From: Trabulsiella guamensis ATCC 49490
GTDB lineage: Bacteria > Pseudomonadota > Gammaproteobacteria > Enterobacterales > Enterobacteriaceae
NCBI RefSeq assembly: GCF_000734965.1
Contig: NZ_JMTB01000065.1
Coordinates: forward strand, 1 to 64,000
Direction of reading: 5' to 3'
Length of the DNA: 64,000 bases
The notes under the pieces are model-generated. The model searched no databases. It saw nothing but the letters and a program-made list of their open reading frames with translations, and had not been told where the DNA came from. Made by a program: the position numbers and the translations under genes. Of the stretch, positions 17,346 to 24,911 are shown in pieces. Each line of letters opens with the position of its first letter. Positions within the stretch are counted from its first letter, which is position 1.

Positions 17346-18917
17346 TCAGACCGCGCCTGTACCCTGTAGCCTGAACGAGGCCATCGCTTCAATCAACTCC
17401 TGCGACTGCTCTTCCAGCGAGCGCGTTGCCGCAGAAGACTGCTGTACCAGCGCCGCGTTCTGCTGAGCGGTTTCATCCATCTGGCTGACGGCGATATTCA
17501 CCTGCTCAATCCCACGACTCTGCTCCTGCGACGCACTGGCGATTTCACGCATCAGTTTGGTCATTCGCAACACTTCGGTGGCGATCTCATCCATCGTTTC
17601 ACCCGCCTGCAGCGCCAGATCGCTCCCCTCGCCCACATGACTGCGGGAATCGCTAATCAGCTGACGAATTTCTTTCGCCGCATCCGCACTGCGGCTCGCC
17701 AGAATGCGGACTTCGCCTGCAACTACCGCAAACCCGCGCCCCTGCTCGCCCGCACGCGCTGCTTCTACTGAGGCGTTAAGCGCCAGGATGTTAGTCTGAA
17801 ACGCGATGCCGTCGATGACGCTGAGGATGTCGGCAATACGATCGGAACTGCTGGAGATATCACGCATTTTTTCAATGACGTAACAGACCATTTCACTGCC
17901 GCGATCGGCGGTGTCAGAGACCGCTTTCGCCAGCTGGTGCGCCTGCTCGGCGTTCTCAGCGTTCTGTTTCACCGTCGCGGTGATCTCTTCCATGCTCGCC
18001 GCCGTCTGCTCAAGGGAGGTCGCGGTGGATTCTGTCCGCTGTGCCAGATGCATGTTACCCGCCGCCAGCTCGCGGCTGCCGGTATCGATTTGCGAACTGG
18101 CGTCGCGTACGCGCAGCACGGAGGTCATCAGCGACTGGCGCATGTCGTCGATTGCTGCGTTGAGGCGGTTAATTTCATGGCTCGCCTGTTTGTCGGTTTC
18201 CCAGGTGAGATCCCCGGCGGCGACATGCTCCAGCTGAGCGATGGACGCATTCAACGGCTTGAGCAACATCTGACGCAGCGCCATCCATGCGAGGACGATC
18301 ACCCCTGCCGTCAGCAGCGCAACGATGACGATAAACATCATCACCCGCGTTTTACTGCTCTGCACGGCGCTGACTTCTGCTTTTCCGCGCTGATCAACCC
18401 ACGCCTGATACGCCTGCATGTCATTGTCAAACTGACGAGAAACAGGGATCAGGCTCTTTTCGAGCAGATCGTAATAACCGTCGGCGCTCTGTTTGTTCAG
18501 CGCGTCCAGCATGGGCTTAATGCCCTGTTCATTGTAAGCAGCATAGCTGCCCGCCACCGCTTTCAGCAGCTTGTCACCCTGCTCGTCCTGCATCGGCGTG
18601 CTGAGAACCACCGCCAACACCTTCTGCGCCTGCGCCACTTCCGTATTAATGTTTTTGACCGCTTTCGTGGCGTCATCCAGCATCCCGATTTCCATCAGAC
18701 GTACCGCCTGACCGGCTTCGTTGCGCGCACGCAAAATCAGGGTATAGCCTTCATTGAGATGCACCATCTGCTCGCCCTGGAGCTGGTTGATGCGTTGCAA
18801 AGAGGAGGAACTTTGAGAGAGGGCATAAATGCCCATGCCGCTCACCAGCAGAAGCAGGAGCGTCATCACGGCGAGTACAGAGAGCAGGCCGGTTCGAATC
18901 GATAGCGTTTTTAGCAT
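17346..18917 (-). CDS. Methyl-accepting chemotaxis protein without CheR tether
   Basis: 523 residues. TM1 is about 10-32, a periplasmic four-helix sensor spans about 33-190, TM2 is about 191-213, and HAMP and a signalling domain follow with the hairpin-tip segment [22 protein letters not shown]. The ligand-binding arginine pattern differs from Tsr (R63, R65, R73 in RARNEAGQAVR), so the ligand is not predictable. It ends SFRLQGTGAV and lacks the C-terminal NWETF-type pentapeptide, so adaptation should depend on neighbouring high-abundance receptors. The gene has a sigma-28 promoter. No chemoreceptor sits at this position in E. coli K-12. Confidence 0.9.
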   Translation of the reverse strand: MLKTLSIRTGLLSVLAVMTLLLLLVSGMGIYALSQSSSSLQRINQLQGEQMVHLNEGYTLILRARNEAGQAVRLMEIGMLDDATKAVKNINTEVAQAQKVLAVVLSTPMQDEQGDKLLKAVAGSYAAYNEQGIKPMLDALNKQSADGYYDLLEKSLIPVSRQFDNDMQAYQAWVDQRGKAEVSAVQSSKTRVMMFIVIVALLTAGVIVLAWMALRQMLLKPLNASIAQLEHVAAGDLTWETDKQASHEINRLNAAIDDMRQSLMTSVLRVRDASSQIDTGSRELAAGNMHLAQRTESTATSLEQTAASMEEITATVKQNAENAEQAHQLAKAVSDTADRGSEMVCYVIEKMRDISSSSDRIADILSVIDGIAFQTNILALNASVEAARAGEQGRGFAVVAGEVRILASRSADAAKEIRQLISDSRSHVGEGSDLALQAGETMDEIATEVLRMTKLMREIASASQEQSRGIEQVNIAVSQMDETAQQNAALVQQSSAATRSLEEQSQELIEAMASFRLQGTGAV

Positions 18918-18924
18918 GATGTTA

Positions 18925-18979
18925 TTTCCGGTAGCAGGGGACTTCGGCGTAAAATGAATTTATCGGCTGCTACCGGAAA
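18925..18979. repeat. 13-bp inverted repeat in chemoreceptor promoter
   Basis: Arms TTTCCGGTAGCAG (18925-18937) and CTGCTACCGGAAA (18967-18979) are exact complements separated by 29 bp. The distal arm fills the sigma-28 spacer and the proximal arm abuts the start codon. Confidence 0.6.
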
Positions 18980-18986
18980 AAGTTTA
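18960..18986 (-). promoter_or_regulatory. Sigma-28 (FliA) promoter
   Basis: TAAACTTT-N11-GCCGATAA on the minus strand, differing from the FliA consensus TAAAGTTT-N11-GCCGATAA at one base. About 43 bp before the chemoreceptor start. Confidence 0.88.
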
Positions 18987-19008
18987 GTTTTAATGCAATT
19001 TCAATATG

Positions 19009-20007
19009 TTACCGGGTTGTTGCGTTATTCACCCTCGTGACCGGCGAGCTCTGACGATTTTCCCACAGCACTGTCAGGCCACGCTGCAGCGCTATGAAAA
19101 TGAACAACAAAATACCGATGGCGATTTTGGTCCACCATGAACTCAGCGTGCCGTCAAAGTTAATATAGGTCTGGATCAGCCCCTGAATTCCCACGCCAAA
19201 CAGCGTACCCAGTACCGTACCGACGCCGCCGCTGAGCAGCGTACCGCCAATCACCACTGAGGCGATCGCGTCCAGCTCCACACCAACACCCGCCAGCGCA
19301 TATCCCGCCTGGGTGTACACCGAGAAGACAATGCCCGCCAGCGTCGCCAGCCCGGTGGAAAGCATGTAAATGCGAATAGTAGTGCTGCGCGTCGACACCC
19401 CCATCAGGTTGGCCGATATCGCGTTGCCGCCGATAGCATAAACCTGATTGCCAAAGCGGGTGCGGTGGGCGAGAAAAATCCCCACCACCACGACCAGCAA
19501 CATCAGGAGCCCCATCGCGCTGAGGCGACCGCCACCGGGAATGGTCCAGGCGAGATCAGAGAGCGTGTCATACACCGGATGGTTAATCGGGATCGACTCT
19601 TCAGAGACCAGATAGCTGACGCCGCGCAGAAAGAACATGCCTGCGAGAGTGATAATAAACGCCGGGATTTTGAGCGCGTCAATCAACAGCCCCATAAACG
19701 CGCCAAACGCGCAGCCCATCACCAGCACCAGCGGAAATGCCAGCAGCGGCGAGATCCCCCAGAAGCCGATCGCTTTTGCCAGAAAAACCCCGGTGAAGGC
19801 GATCACCGAGCCTACGGAAAGATCGATCCCTCCGGAGAGGATCACGAAGGTCATGCCGACAGCGATGATCCCAAGAAAGGCGTTATCGGTCAGGATATTG
19901 CAGATCACGCGTGTGGAGGCAAACCCCGGAAACTGCGTCAGGCAATAGAGATAGCCAAGGATAAACACCCCGAGCGTAATCATCAGCGGCAAATTACGTT
20001 TGATCAT
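19009..20007 (-). CDS. yjfF: Galactofuranose ABC transporter permease YjfF
   Basis: 332 residues, second permease of the sugar ABC importer YtfQ-YtfR-YtfT-YjfF, which takes up galactofuranose in E. coli. Eight or more hydrophobic segments are visible, with the carbohydrate-permease motif GIDLSVGSVIAFTG (about 60-73) and the ABC-contact loop GNAISANLMGVSTR (about 194-207). It overlaps ytfT by 14 bp and is the last gene of the operon. Confidence 0.95.
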   Translation of the reverse strand: MIKRNLPLMITLGVFILGYLYCLTQFPGFASTRVICNILTDNAFLGIIAVGMTFVILSGGIDLSVGSVIAFTGVFLAKAIGFWGISPLLAFPLVLVMGCAFGAFMGLLIDALKIPAFIITLAGMFFLRGVSYLVSEESIPINHPVYDTLSDLAWTIPGGGRLSAMGLLMLLVVVVGIFLAHRTRFGNQVYAIGGNAISANLMGVSTRSTTIRIYMLSTGLATLAGIVFSVYTQAGYALAGVGVELDAIASVVIGGTLLSGGVGTVLGTLFGVGIQGLIQTYINFDGTLSSWWTKIAIGILLFIFIALQRGLTVLWENRQSSPVTRVNNATTR

Positions 20008-21019
20008 GGCGGCGGATCCTTTTCAGTATGCTGATAAAACGTGGCGACTGGACGATCAGAACACAAAGCACCACCACCGCTTTCACCACCTGGTTGAGTT
20101 CCGGCGGAAAACCGGAAAGCAGAATGCCGGTATTCATGCCCTGAATAATCAGCGCCCCGACCACCGACAGCAGCAGGTTAAAACGCCCGCCCATCAGCGA
20201 ACCGCCACCGATGACCACCGCCAGAATGGCATCCAGTTCCAGCCACAGCCCGGCATTGTTGGCATCAGCGCCACGAATATCGGCGGCAACGATGGTCCCG
20301 GCAATCGCCGCGCATACGCCGCTCAGCACATAGGTCAGCATCACGACAATACGCGTATTCACCCCGGCGTTTTTGGCGGCGCGAATGTTGATACCAACCG
20401 CTTCAATAAACATCCCCAGCGCGGTTTTGCGAGTGAACAGCCAGAACACGATCAGCGTGACCAGGGCGATAATCACGGGCGTCGGGAATAACAGGAGCTT
20501 GCCGCTGCCGATCCACGCCAGGTTCGGCGTATCAAAGGTGACGATCTGCCCGGCGGTGATCAACTGCGCTACGCCGCGTCCGGCAACCATTAATATCAGC
20601 GTGGCGACAAAAGGCTGGATCTTCAGTATTGCCACCAGAATGCCATTCCACAGCCCCGCCAGCACACCTGTCGCTAGCGTCGCGAGCAGGATCACCGGGA
20701 ATGAGTGTCCGGCGACGGCCATCGAGGCCGCCGTCGCGCCCGCAATCGCCATTACCGCCCCAACGGAAAGATCAATGCCGCCGGTGGCGATCACCAGCGT
20801 CATGCCAATAGCGAGCAGCGCAACGGGGGCAGCGCGGTTAAGAATATCAATCGGGCTGCCAAACAAACGCCCGTCCTGCAGGACCACCTGGAAGAAATGC
20901 GGCGCCACCAGGCTATCAACCACCAGCACCAGGATGAGTGCGGCGAGTTGCGGCATTCCGGTGGGCCAACGGAAACGGCGCTTCGCGGTGTCCGTATGCG
21001 GTAGGGATTGTGGCATCAC
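19994..21019 (-). CDS. ytfT: Galactofuranose ABC transporter permease YtfT
   Basis: 341 residues, RbsC-type inner-membrane permease paired with YjfF. The family motif GIDLSVGAVMAIAG is near 85-98 and the cytoplasmic contact loop is VGINIRAAKNAGVNTR. Multiple membrane spans begin at about 25. It starts 10 bp after the ytfR stop and overlaps yjfF, so the two permeases should be made in equal amounts. Confidence 0.95.
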   Translation of the reverse strand: MMPQSLPHTDTAKRRFRWPTGMPQLAALILVLVVDSLVAPHFFQVVLQDGRLFGSPIDILNRAAPVALLAIGMTLVIATGGIDLSVGAVMAIAGATAASMAVAGHSFPVILLATLATGVLAGLWNGILVAILKIQPFVATLILMVAGRGVAQLITAGQIVTFDTPNLAWIGSGKLLLFPTPVIIALVTLIVFWLFTRKTALGMFIEAVGINIRAAKNAGVNTRIVVMLTYVLSGVCAAIAGTIVAADIRGADANNAGLWLELDAILAVVIGGGSLMGGRFNLLLSVVGALIIQGMNTGILLSGFPPELNQVVKAVVVLCVLIVQSPRFISILKRIRRHDQT

Positions 21020-21029
21020 GATTTACTCC

Positions 21030-22535
21030 TTATGCCGCAATAGCATTCATGATCGCCGGGACCGAGAGTGCATCCAACGGGATTTCCGCGACCTGCTTAC
21101 GATCGCGCATAATTATCACCCTGTCGGCGTAACCCACCAGTTCCTCCAGCTCAGACGAGATAACCAGCAACGCCAGCCCATCGGCGCACAGGGTTTCTAT
21201 CAGACGGATGATTTCCGCATGCGCACCCACGTCGATACCGCGTGTCGGCTCATCAAGAATGAGAAATTGTGGCCGGGTCAAAAGCCAGCGGGAGAGCAGC
21301 ACTTTCTGTTGGTTGCCGCCGGAGAGAAACTCAATCGGCTGCTCCCCGCTGGGCGTACGGATGCCAAGCTGGCGAATGAAGCGTTCGGTGATCTCATGTT
21401 GTTCGCGCCGGGGGATCGGTTTTAGCCAGCCACGCTGCGCCTGCAACGCGAGAATGATATTTTCCCTGACAGAGGCCGCGGCAATAATGCCGTCGGTTTT
21501 CCTGTCTTCGGGGCAGAAACCAATGCCGAGACAGGAAGCCTGATGTGGCGAGCGCAGGAGCTGTTTTTTCCCTTTGATCCACGCTGTACCGCTGTCGGCA
21601 GGCTTAATGCCAAAAATGACTTCTGCGGTTTCGGTACGGCCGGAGCCTAACAATCCCGCCAGTCCGACGATTTCCCCCGGGCGAACCTGCAGATTAAAGG
21701 GCTCAATGGTGCCTTTTTTGCCGAAGCCTTCAAACGCCGCGACCGGTTTTTCACTCAGCAATGTACGTCCGGCGCGCTGCAACGCCTGATGATCAAGCTC
21801 ACGGCCCAGCATCATTTTCACCAGTTCAATCTGTGGCAGCTCACGGGTTTCCCGGCATCCGACGAAACCGCCGTTTCGCAGCACGGTAATACGATCGCTG
21901 ACCTGGTAAACCTGATCGAGAAAATGGGTGACGAAAATCAGGCTGACGCCCTGATCGCGCAGCTGACGCATCAGACCGAATAGCATCTCGACCTCTTTGG
22001 TATCGAGACTGGCTGTCGGTTCGTCGAGGATCAGCACTTTAGCGGAGAGATCGATGGCACGACAGATAGCGACAATCTGCTGCATGGCCACCGAAAAACG
22101 GTTAAGGGGCTCGCGAACGTCAAGGGAAAAACCATAGGAGGCCATCAGTTCGGTGGCGCGTTTTTCCATTTCCTTGCGCCGCAGAAAGCCGAAACGGCGC
22201 GGTTCGCGCCCAATAAACAGGTTATCCGCCACCGACATGTTCGGCAGCAGGTTCACTTCCTGGTAGACGGTGCCAATGCCCAGTTGCTGCGCATGAGCGG
22301 TATTCTTTGGTGAAATTTGCTGGCCTTCCAGCCAGATGGTGCCGCGATCAGCATGATAAACCCCGGTCAGGGCTTTGATGAGCGTGGATTTCCCTGCGCC
22401 GTTTTCACCGAGCAACGCCATGATTTCACCGCGCCGCAGACTGAAATCGACATTATCTAATGCCTTCACGCCGGGGAAGAATTTACTCAGGCCTTCCGTA
22501 CGCAGGATTTCCTGATGATGGATAGATTCGGTCAT
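21030..22535 (-). CDS. ytfR: Galactofuranose ABC transporter ATPase YtfR
   Basis: 501 residues, tandem-ATPase protein of the sugar (RbsA/MglA) type. First cassette: Walker A GENGAGKS near 42-49 and Walker B VLILDEPTAS. The second cassette has the degenerate loop GLLGSGRTE, as usual in this family, plus signature LSGGNQQK and LILDEPTRG. An in-frame ATG at 22550 exists, but GGGGGAG is six bases before ATG 22535, which also matches the E. coli start. Separated from ytfQ by 105 bp holding a long hairpin. Confidence 0.95.
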   Translation of the reverse strand: MTESIHHQEILRTEGLSKFFPGVKALDNVDFSLRRGEIMALLGENGAGKSTLIKALTGVYHADRGTIWLEGQQISPKNTAHAQQLGIGTVYQEVNLLPNMSVADNLFIGREPRRFGFLRRKEMEKRATELMASYGFSLDVREPLNRFSVAMQQIVAICRAIDLSAKVLILDEPTASLDTKEVEMLFGLMRQLRDQGVSLIFVTHFLDQVYQVSDRITVLRNGGFVGCRETRELPQIELVKMMLGRELDHQALQRAGRTLLSEKPVAAFEGFGKKGTIEPFNLQVRPGEIVGLAGLLGSGRTETAEVIFGIKPADSGTAWIKGKKQLLRSPHQASCLGIGFCPEDRKTDGIIAAASVRENIILALQAQRGWLKPIPRREQHEITERFIRQLGIRTPSGEQPIEFLSGGNQQKVLLSRWLLTRPQFLILDEPTRGIDVGAHAEIIRLIETLCADGLALLVISSELEELVGYADRVIIMRDRKQVAEIPLDALSVPAIMNAIAA

Positions 22536-22559
22536 TACCAGCTCCCCCACTATTCCCTG

Positions 22560-22623
22560 CCTGCCCCGCTTCCTGAAAGGGAGAGCGCCTGTGACGCTTC
22601 TCCCCTCCGGGAAACGGGCCAGG
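22560..22623 (-). repeat. Long imperfect hairpin between ytfQ and ytfR
   Basis: About 28-bp arms (22560-22587 and 22595-22623) pair with a few mismatches around a 7-base loop. No U-tract. This position after a binding-protein gene is typical for a structure that protects the upstream mRNA and lowers downstream expression. Confidence 0.6.
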
Positions 22624-22640
22624 TCAGAGATGATCCGCGA

Positions 22641-23597
22641 TCAGTAACCCATATTTTTCTTCTTCTCTAACTCTTCTTTCGCCGTGTCAGGCAGATAGAG
22701 TGTGGACTTGGTCAGTGTCACTTTCTGCGGCATGGTGCCGTCTTGTTTGAATTTCTCAAGCGCATCAAACGCCGGACCCGCCATGTTCGGGGTCAACTCG
22801 ACGCTGGCATTCGCTTCACCGGCAATCATCGCTTTATAGATATCCGGCACACCATCGATGGAGCCTGTGAGGATATCTTTACCCGGTTTCAGACCCGCTT
22901 CTTTGATGGCCTGAATCGCACCGATCACCATGTCATCGTTATGGGCGTAAACCATGCAAATGTTCTTGCCGTTGTTTTCTGCCTTGATGAAGCTCTCCAT
23001 GACTTCTTTCCCTTTACTGCGGGTAAAGTCGCCGGACTGAGAACGAATGATCTTAATGTTCGGGGCTTTGGCGATCGCTTCCGCGAAGCCTTTTTTACGA
23101 TCGATCGCCACACTTGCGCCGACTGTCCCCTGCAGTTCCACAACGTTACACTGCTTACCATCAACGGTTTTGATCAGCCAGTCGCCAATCAACTGACCTT
23201 CCAGCACATTGTTGGCGGTCACCGTGGTCATATAAAGAGAATCGTCTTTTACATCAATAGAACGGTCGAGCAGGAATACCGGGATTTTTGCCTCTTTTGC
23301 TTCTTTCAGTACTGGCTCCCAACCCGTTGCAACCACCGGGGCGATAAAGATGGCATCCACGCCCTGAGCGATAAAAGAGCGTACAGCTTTGATCTGGTTT
23401 TCCTGTTTTTGCTGCCCGTCAGCGATTTTCAGCGTGATACCGCGCTTCTCGGCTTCACTTTTCGCGACGTTGGTTTCAGCGGCTCGCCAGCCGGACTCAG
23501 AACCGACCTGCGAAAATCCTACGGTCAATGGAGCAGCCATCACCATAGACGACATGGCTGCGGAAACTGCTGTGACAAGAAGTAAGCGCTTCCACAT
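22641..23597 (-). CDS. ytfQ: Galactofuranose-binding periplasmic protein YtfQ
   Basis: 318 residues, type-I periplasmic sugar-binding protein (pentose/hexose ABC family). The signal peptide is about 1-22 (ending VMA-AP). Binding-protein core motifs include VGFSQVGSESGWRAAE, AQGVDAIFIAPVVATG and VYAHNDDMVIGAIQAIKEAG. In E. coli it binds galactofuranose. First gene of the ytfQRT-yjfF operon, with a GalR-type operator and an inverted repeat upstream. Confidence 0.96.
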   Translation of the reverse strand: MWKRLLLVTAVSAAMSSMVMAAPLTVGFSQVGSESGWRAAETNVAKSEAEKRGITLKIADGQQKQENQIKAVRSFIAQGVDAIFIAPVVATGWEPVLKEAKEAKIPVFLLDRSIDVKDDSLYMTTVTANNVLEGQLIGDWLIKTVDGKQCNVVELQGTVGASVAIDRKKGFAEAIAKAPNIKIIRSQSGDFTRSKGKEVMESFIKAENNGKNICMVYAHNDDMVIGAIQAIKEAGLKPGKDILTGSIDGVPDIYKAMIAGEANASVELTPNMAGPAFDALEKFKQDGTMPQKVTLTKSTLYLPDTAKEELEKKKNMGY

Positions 23598-23663
23598 AAG
23601 AGTATCCTCGTAGGGTTATTGTTGGATAAAACTTCACCTGCGGGATAACTATAGACAAGGCGA

Positions 23664-23686
23664 GATGTAACAGAATGCGTTACATC
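23664..23686. promoter_or_regulatory. 8-bp inverted repeat upstream of ytfQ
   Basis: GATGTAAC (23664-23671) and GTTACATC (23679-23686) with a 7-bp spacer, 67 bp before the ytfQ start. Candidate operator for an unidentified regulator. Part of the 305-bp ytfQ-ppa gap, which holds no gene. Confidence 0.45.
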
Positions 23687-23723
23687 ACACTTCAGAAAAG
23701 TGGATAAAATGTTAATCACAGTT

Positions 23724-23739
23724 TTGTAATCGTTTCCAT
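23724..23739. promoter_or_regulatory. GalR/GalS-type operator
   Basis: On the minus strand ATGGAAACGATTACAA closely matches the GalR/GalS consensus GTGKAANCGNTTWCNC. It lies about 130 bp before ytfQ. Control of a galactofuranose importer by galactose repressors is biologically sensible and has been reported for ytfQ in E. coli (from memory). Confidence 0.6.
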
Positions 23740-23902
23740 TTTCCTATGAAAAAAGCGGCTGAGTTTATGGATTTTTCAGTTATGAAATTCGTCTGAAAAG
23801 AACAATATCAACGCGATGAACAGGAAAACAGGAAAAGACTTTCTTTGTGAGTTGGCTATAATACCGGGCACCAGATTGCCACACATTTTTAAGGAAACAG
23901 AC

Positions 23903-24430
23903 ATGAGCTTACTCAACGTCCCGGCGGGTAAAGATCTGCCCGAAGATATCTACGTCGTCATTGAGATCCCGGCTAACGCAGACCCTATCAAATACGAAAT
24001 CGACAAAGAGAGTGGAGCACTGTTCGTTGACCGCTTCATGTCTACTGCGATGTTCTACCCGTGCAACTACGGTTACATCAACCACACCCTGTCTCTGGAC
24101 GGTGACCCGGTAGACGTTCTGGTTCCGACTCCGTACCCGCTGCAGCCGGGCTCCGTTATTCGCTGCCGTCCGGTTGGCGTGCTGAAAATGACTGACGAAG
24201 CCGGTGAAGACGCCAAACTGGTTGCCGTGCCGCACACCAAACTGAGCAAAGAATACGATCACATCAAAGATGTGAACGACCTGCCGGAACTGCTGAAAGC
24301 GCAGATCGCGCACTTCTTCGAGCACTATAAAGATCTGGAAAAAGGCAAGTGGGTGAAAGTGGATGGCTGGGCCGACGCTGAAGCGGCAAAAGCTGAAATC
24401 ATCGCTTCCTTCGAACGCGCTAAGAAGTAA
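23903..24430 (+). CDS. ppa: Inorganic pyrophosphatase
   Basis: 175-residue family I soluble pyrophosphatase. It hydrolyses PPi and so pulls biosynthetic reactions forward. The active-site signature DGDPVDVLV with its Asp ladder is near 66-74. The frame extends 29 codons upstream, but AAGGAAACAG precedes ATG 23903 and this gives the E. coli N-terminus [19 protein letters not shown] -10 element lies at 23857-23862. It ends in a strong terminator. The chpSB toxin-antitoxin pair that follows in K-12 is absent here. Confidence 0.98.
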   Translation: MSLLNVPAGKDLPEDIYVVIEIPANADPIKYEIDKESGALFVDRFMSTAMFYPCNYGYINHTLSLDGDPVDVLVPTPYPLQPGSVIRCRPVGVLKMTDEAGEDAKLVAVPHTKLSKEYDHIKDVNDLPELLKAQIAHFFEHYKDLEKGKWVKVDGWADAEAAKAEIIASFERAKK

Positions 24431-24453
24431 TTCTTACCGCCGCAGAACGTTAA

Positions 24454-24485
24454 ACACCGCCTGATTGAGGCGGTGTTTTTGTTTT
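24454..24485 (+). terminator. ppa terminator
   Basis: ACACCGCC and GGCGGTGT arms with a 7-base loop followed by TTTTTGTTTT. Confidence 0.9.
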
Positions 24486-24530
24486 ATGGGCTTATTCAAT
24501 ATTTGCCTGCACACTCCCACCTGCTCTCGT

Positions 24531-24566
24531 AAAAAGCCACGCCACCCGAAGGTGGCGTGGCTTTTT
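24531..24566. terminator. Bidirectional terminator at the ytfP end
   Basis: AAAAAGCCACGCCACC and its complement flank a CGAA tetraloop: a perfect 16-bp stem including A- and T-tracts on both sides. It serves ytfP, whose stop codon it touches, and any read-through from ppa. Confidence 0.9.
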
Positions 24567-24909
24567 ATTGCTGGTTTCTGTCTAACCAGTTTCCGCTTTC
24601 AATCAACGTTAACCCGTCGACCGGACGTTGGTACACGTACATCCATGCACTTCCGTACGGTGTTTGAATCAAATGGCGAGCGTATTCCCCGCCCTTGGTG
24701 CGTAGCGCATCAAGCTCGGCAAGGGTCGAGGCGTCGATACGATAAACTTCACCATGTACTGTGCCCTTTCCCGGCACTGCGCCTGGATAGTGGCCCAGAC
24801 TGTACAGCTGATAATCATCGACACTGTGCGCACCCAGCCACTGAGCGTTGGTCATCCAGTGGCTGTTGCCTTGTTTGCGTCGTAAACTGCCGTAAACAAA
24901 TATTCGCAT
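24565..24909 (-). CDS. ytfP: Gamma-glutamylcyclotransferase-fold protein YtfP
   Basis: 114 residues, AIG2/GGCT-like fold. The N-terminal motif MRIFVYGSLRRKQGN carries the YGSL substrate loop that defines the family, and the acidic residue of the fold is in the ALRTKGGEY region. Exact substrate unproven. It starts two bases after the tamB stop and is the last gene of tamA-tamB-ytfP, as in E. coli. Confidence 0.93.
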   Translation of the reverse strand: MRIFVYGSLRRKQGNSHWMTNAQWLGAHSVDDYQLYSLGHYPGAVPGKGTVHGEVYRIDASTLAELDALRTKGGEYARHLIQTPYGSAWMYVYQRPVDGLTLIESGNWLDRNQQ

Positions 24910-24911
24910 TG

